Origin: Prorocentrum cordatum
Lineage: Eukaryota > Sar > Dinophyceae > Prorocentrales > Prorocentraceae
Assembly (NCBI GenBank): GCA_963575745.1
Contig: CAUYUJ010019919.1
Location: forward strand, 16,001-80,000
Length of the DNA stretch: 64,000 nt
Reading direction: 5' to 3'
In this document: piece by piece, positions 62,182 through 64,000 of the stretch
Position numbering within the stretch: the stretch's first letter is position 1
Layout: each line of letters starts with the position of its first letter
The notes under the pieces: model-generated
Seen by the model: the letters and a program-made list of their open reading frames with translations, nothing else
The model's database searches: none
What the model was told of the DNA's origin: nothing
Position numbers and translations under genes: made by a program

Positions 62182-62989
62182 CCCCTGGGAAGGGGTCCTG
62201 GCCTCTGCAGCCGCGCACGGAACAAAAATCACATCGTCGGATGTCTGGGCCTTAGTGGGCCCTGGAAACGACAGGGCCGTTTTTTTACCAATTCCGTTCT
62301 GCCGTTTTTTTTCGGTTCCGACGCTGTTTTTTACCGGTTCCGTCGCCGTTTTTTGACCGGTTCCGGCTCCGGTTCCAAGCCTGGAGACGTTTTCGTTGCC
62401 GTTTCTGGTCGCCGTTTTTGTTGCCGATTCCATGTTCAAGGGGCTTTTTTTTGGGAAGCGATGAAAAACGTCGCTGCCGTTTCCGGGGCCCACAAAGGTC
62501 CTGACTTCTGCAGCCGCGCACGGAACAAAAATCACATCGTCGGATGTCTGGGCAAGGGCCACGCCAGGGGGGACGTCTGTTGGGTTTTCGCTGGCGTCTT
62601 CGCATGTTGTCACTGGCGTTCCAGCCTCGGGATGCTTTCCCTCAGCTGCGCCTCGTCGAGAGCGTTCTGGGGGTGCTGGAGTCGTCCCGAACGGCCGCCA
62701 GAGAGCAGAGTTGTGATCCGAAGCCAGGGTGCAACGTAGTCGGGGTGGGAGGGGCTCAGAGAGGGATGCATCGACCCCCGATCGTCCACTCATGGCCGAC
62801 GGGGGCCCCGTAGCCCACCCCGCCCAGACCCAGATCGGTTCACGGGGGGATGCCTCGACCCCCAATCGCCCACTCATGGCCGACATGGGCCCCACATTGC
62901 ACACCCCCACTCAGACCCAGATCTCCGTCGATATTTCCCAACCCTCCTTGGTTGGGTATTCGTTTTGAAAAGAGCACTGCGGTCGCGTC
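62182..62989. other. No gene; duplicated phrases
   Basis: CCGCGCACGGAACAAAAATC followed by ACATCGTCGGATGTCTGGG occurs at about 62211-62249 and 62513-62551. GGTTCCG/CCGTTTTTT words repeat at 62275-62410 as a loose ~25-bp minisatellite. GATCGTCCACTCATGGCCGAC occurs at about 62779 and, varied, at 62863. Confidence 0.55.
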
Positions 62990-63035
62990 CCTCCTCCTCC
63001 TCCTCCTCCTCCTCCTCCTCCTCCTCCTCCTTCCG
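62990..63035 (+). repeat. (CTC)n microsatellite
   Basis: About 42 bp of CTC. Confidence 0.95.
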
Positions 63036-63060
63036 CCTCCCGCCTCCTGTCTCCCGCAAG

Positions 63061-64000
63061 ACCTCGCCGTCCCTGGGGGGGGGTGCGATCTGCGGAACTG
63101 TCGCCACTTTCGAGGGCTGCTGGTGGGTCCAGCGGACTGAGGCACCGCGGGGATCTGAGGTAGACCTCGCCGTCCCTGGGGGGGGGTGCGATCTGCGGAA
63201 CTGTCGCCACTTTCGAGGGCTGCTGGTGGGTCCAGCGGACTGAGGCACCGCGGGGATCTGAGGTAGACCTCGCCGTCCCTGGGGGGGGGTGCGATCTGCG
63301 GAACTGTCGCCACTTTCGAGGGCTGCTGGTGGGTCCAGCGGACTGAGGCACCGCGGGGATCTGAGGTAGACCTCGCCGTCCCTGGGGGGGGGTGCGATCT
63401 GCGGAACTGTCGCCACTTTCGAGGGCTGCTGGTGGGTCCAGCGGACTGAGGCACCGCGGGGATCTGAGCGAGACCTCGCCGTCTCTGGGGGGCTGCGATC
63501 TGCGACGCTGTCGCCACTATCGAGGGCTGCTGGTGGGTCCTGCGACTGAGGCACCGCGGGGATCTGAGCGAGACCTCGCCGTCCCTGGACTGCGATCGCC
63601 GACTTTCGAGGGCTGCTGGTGGGTCCTGCGATCTGAGCGAGACCTCGCCGTCTCTGGGGGGCTGCGATCTGCGGAACTGTCGCCACTTTCGAGGGCTGCT
63701 GGTGGGTCCTGCGGACTGAGGCACCGCGGGGATCTGAGGTAGACCTCGCCGTCCGTGAGGGGCTGAGACTGCGACGCTGTCGCCACTTTCGAGGGCTGCT
63801 GGTGGGTCCTGCGGACTGAGGCACCGCGGGGATCTGAGGTAGACCTCGCCGTCTCTGGGGGGGGGCTGCGATCTGCGACGCTGTCGCCCCTTTCGAGGGC
63901 TGCTGGTGGGTCCTGCGAACTGAGGCACTGCGGGGATCTGAGGTAGACCTCGCCTTCCGTGGGGGGCTGCGATCTGCGGAACTGTCGCCACTTTCGAGGG
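63061..64000 (+). repeat. 103-bp tandem array, truncated by the window end
   Basis: Units start with ACCTCGCCGTCCCTGGGGGG at 63061, 63164, 63267, 63370 and 63473, all 103 bp apart. Later units (to 64000) vary in length through small deletions, one losing about 40 bp near 63590-63640. The unit includes TGCGATCTGCGGAACTGTCG and TTTCGAGGGCTGCTGGTGGG. Open frames in it are artefacts. Confidence 0.95.

Noticed and set aside
63061-64000. Repeat-containing protein gene on the minus strand
   Set aside because: The 103-bp period is not a multiple of three, so the frame rotates. Pro/Arg/Ser text is a GC effect.

Overview
The window looks like nuclear DNA of a dinoflagellate. The strongest evidence is an exact copy of the 22-nt dinoflagellate spliced leader (SL) at 17851-17872, plus two decayed SL-like relics at 33121-33143 and 37664-37685. 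High GC, very low gene density, long trinucleotide microsatellites and dense inverted-repeat elements agree with this. Prorocentrum is a guess from the overall repeat style only; nothing here proves a genus.

Layout. 1-17 kb holds microsatellites (CGT, GGA, GAT, CAC, CCT), minisatellites, and several small inverted-repeat (MITE-like) elements; I see no gene. 17.0-17.85 kb is an ~800-bp (CA)n tract. 17.85-25.95 kb is one near full-length non-LTR retrotransposon on the + strand. It begins with the SL, then a short leader, ORF1 (zinc ribbon, coiled coil, SAP-like segment), nine in-frame 36-aa repeats, and ORF2 (endonuclease, reverse transcriptase, CCHC, RNase H, two CxxC...PC modules). It ends in a second (CA)n tract. 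At least four frameshifts break its reading frames. 26-40 kb holds more inverted-repeat elements, GGCCTCTTGG-type minisatellite fields and a GCC tract. 40.49-40.83 kb has a small ORF with an HNH-nuclease-like motif. 41.4-42.0 kb and 49.6-50.0 kb are two 73-bp satellites. 42-57 kb is again elements, satellites, a GATA/TA island and a GAGGCT array. 57.57-58.67 kb is the best cellular coding exon: a fucosyltransferase-like protein that lacks a start codon and so is probably a terminal exon. 59-64 kb holds more elements, a GAC tract and a 103-bp tandem array running off the end.

The main biology is mobile DNA. The retrotransposon copy appears to have been made from a trans-spliced mRNA. Around it are several families of short non-autonomous elements. 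Two have target-site duplications readable in the window: a 163-bp family with 5-bp duplications, and a GTCGGGC family with 8-bp duplications. A third, ~175-bp family is flanked by TA. A fourth carries paired short hairpins whose stems vary in a compensated way. The two likely proteins (glycosyltransferase exon, HNH-like ORF) are not obviously linked to each other. All functional calls come from motif reading without database searches.
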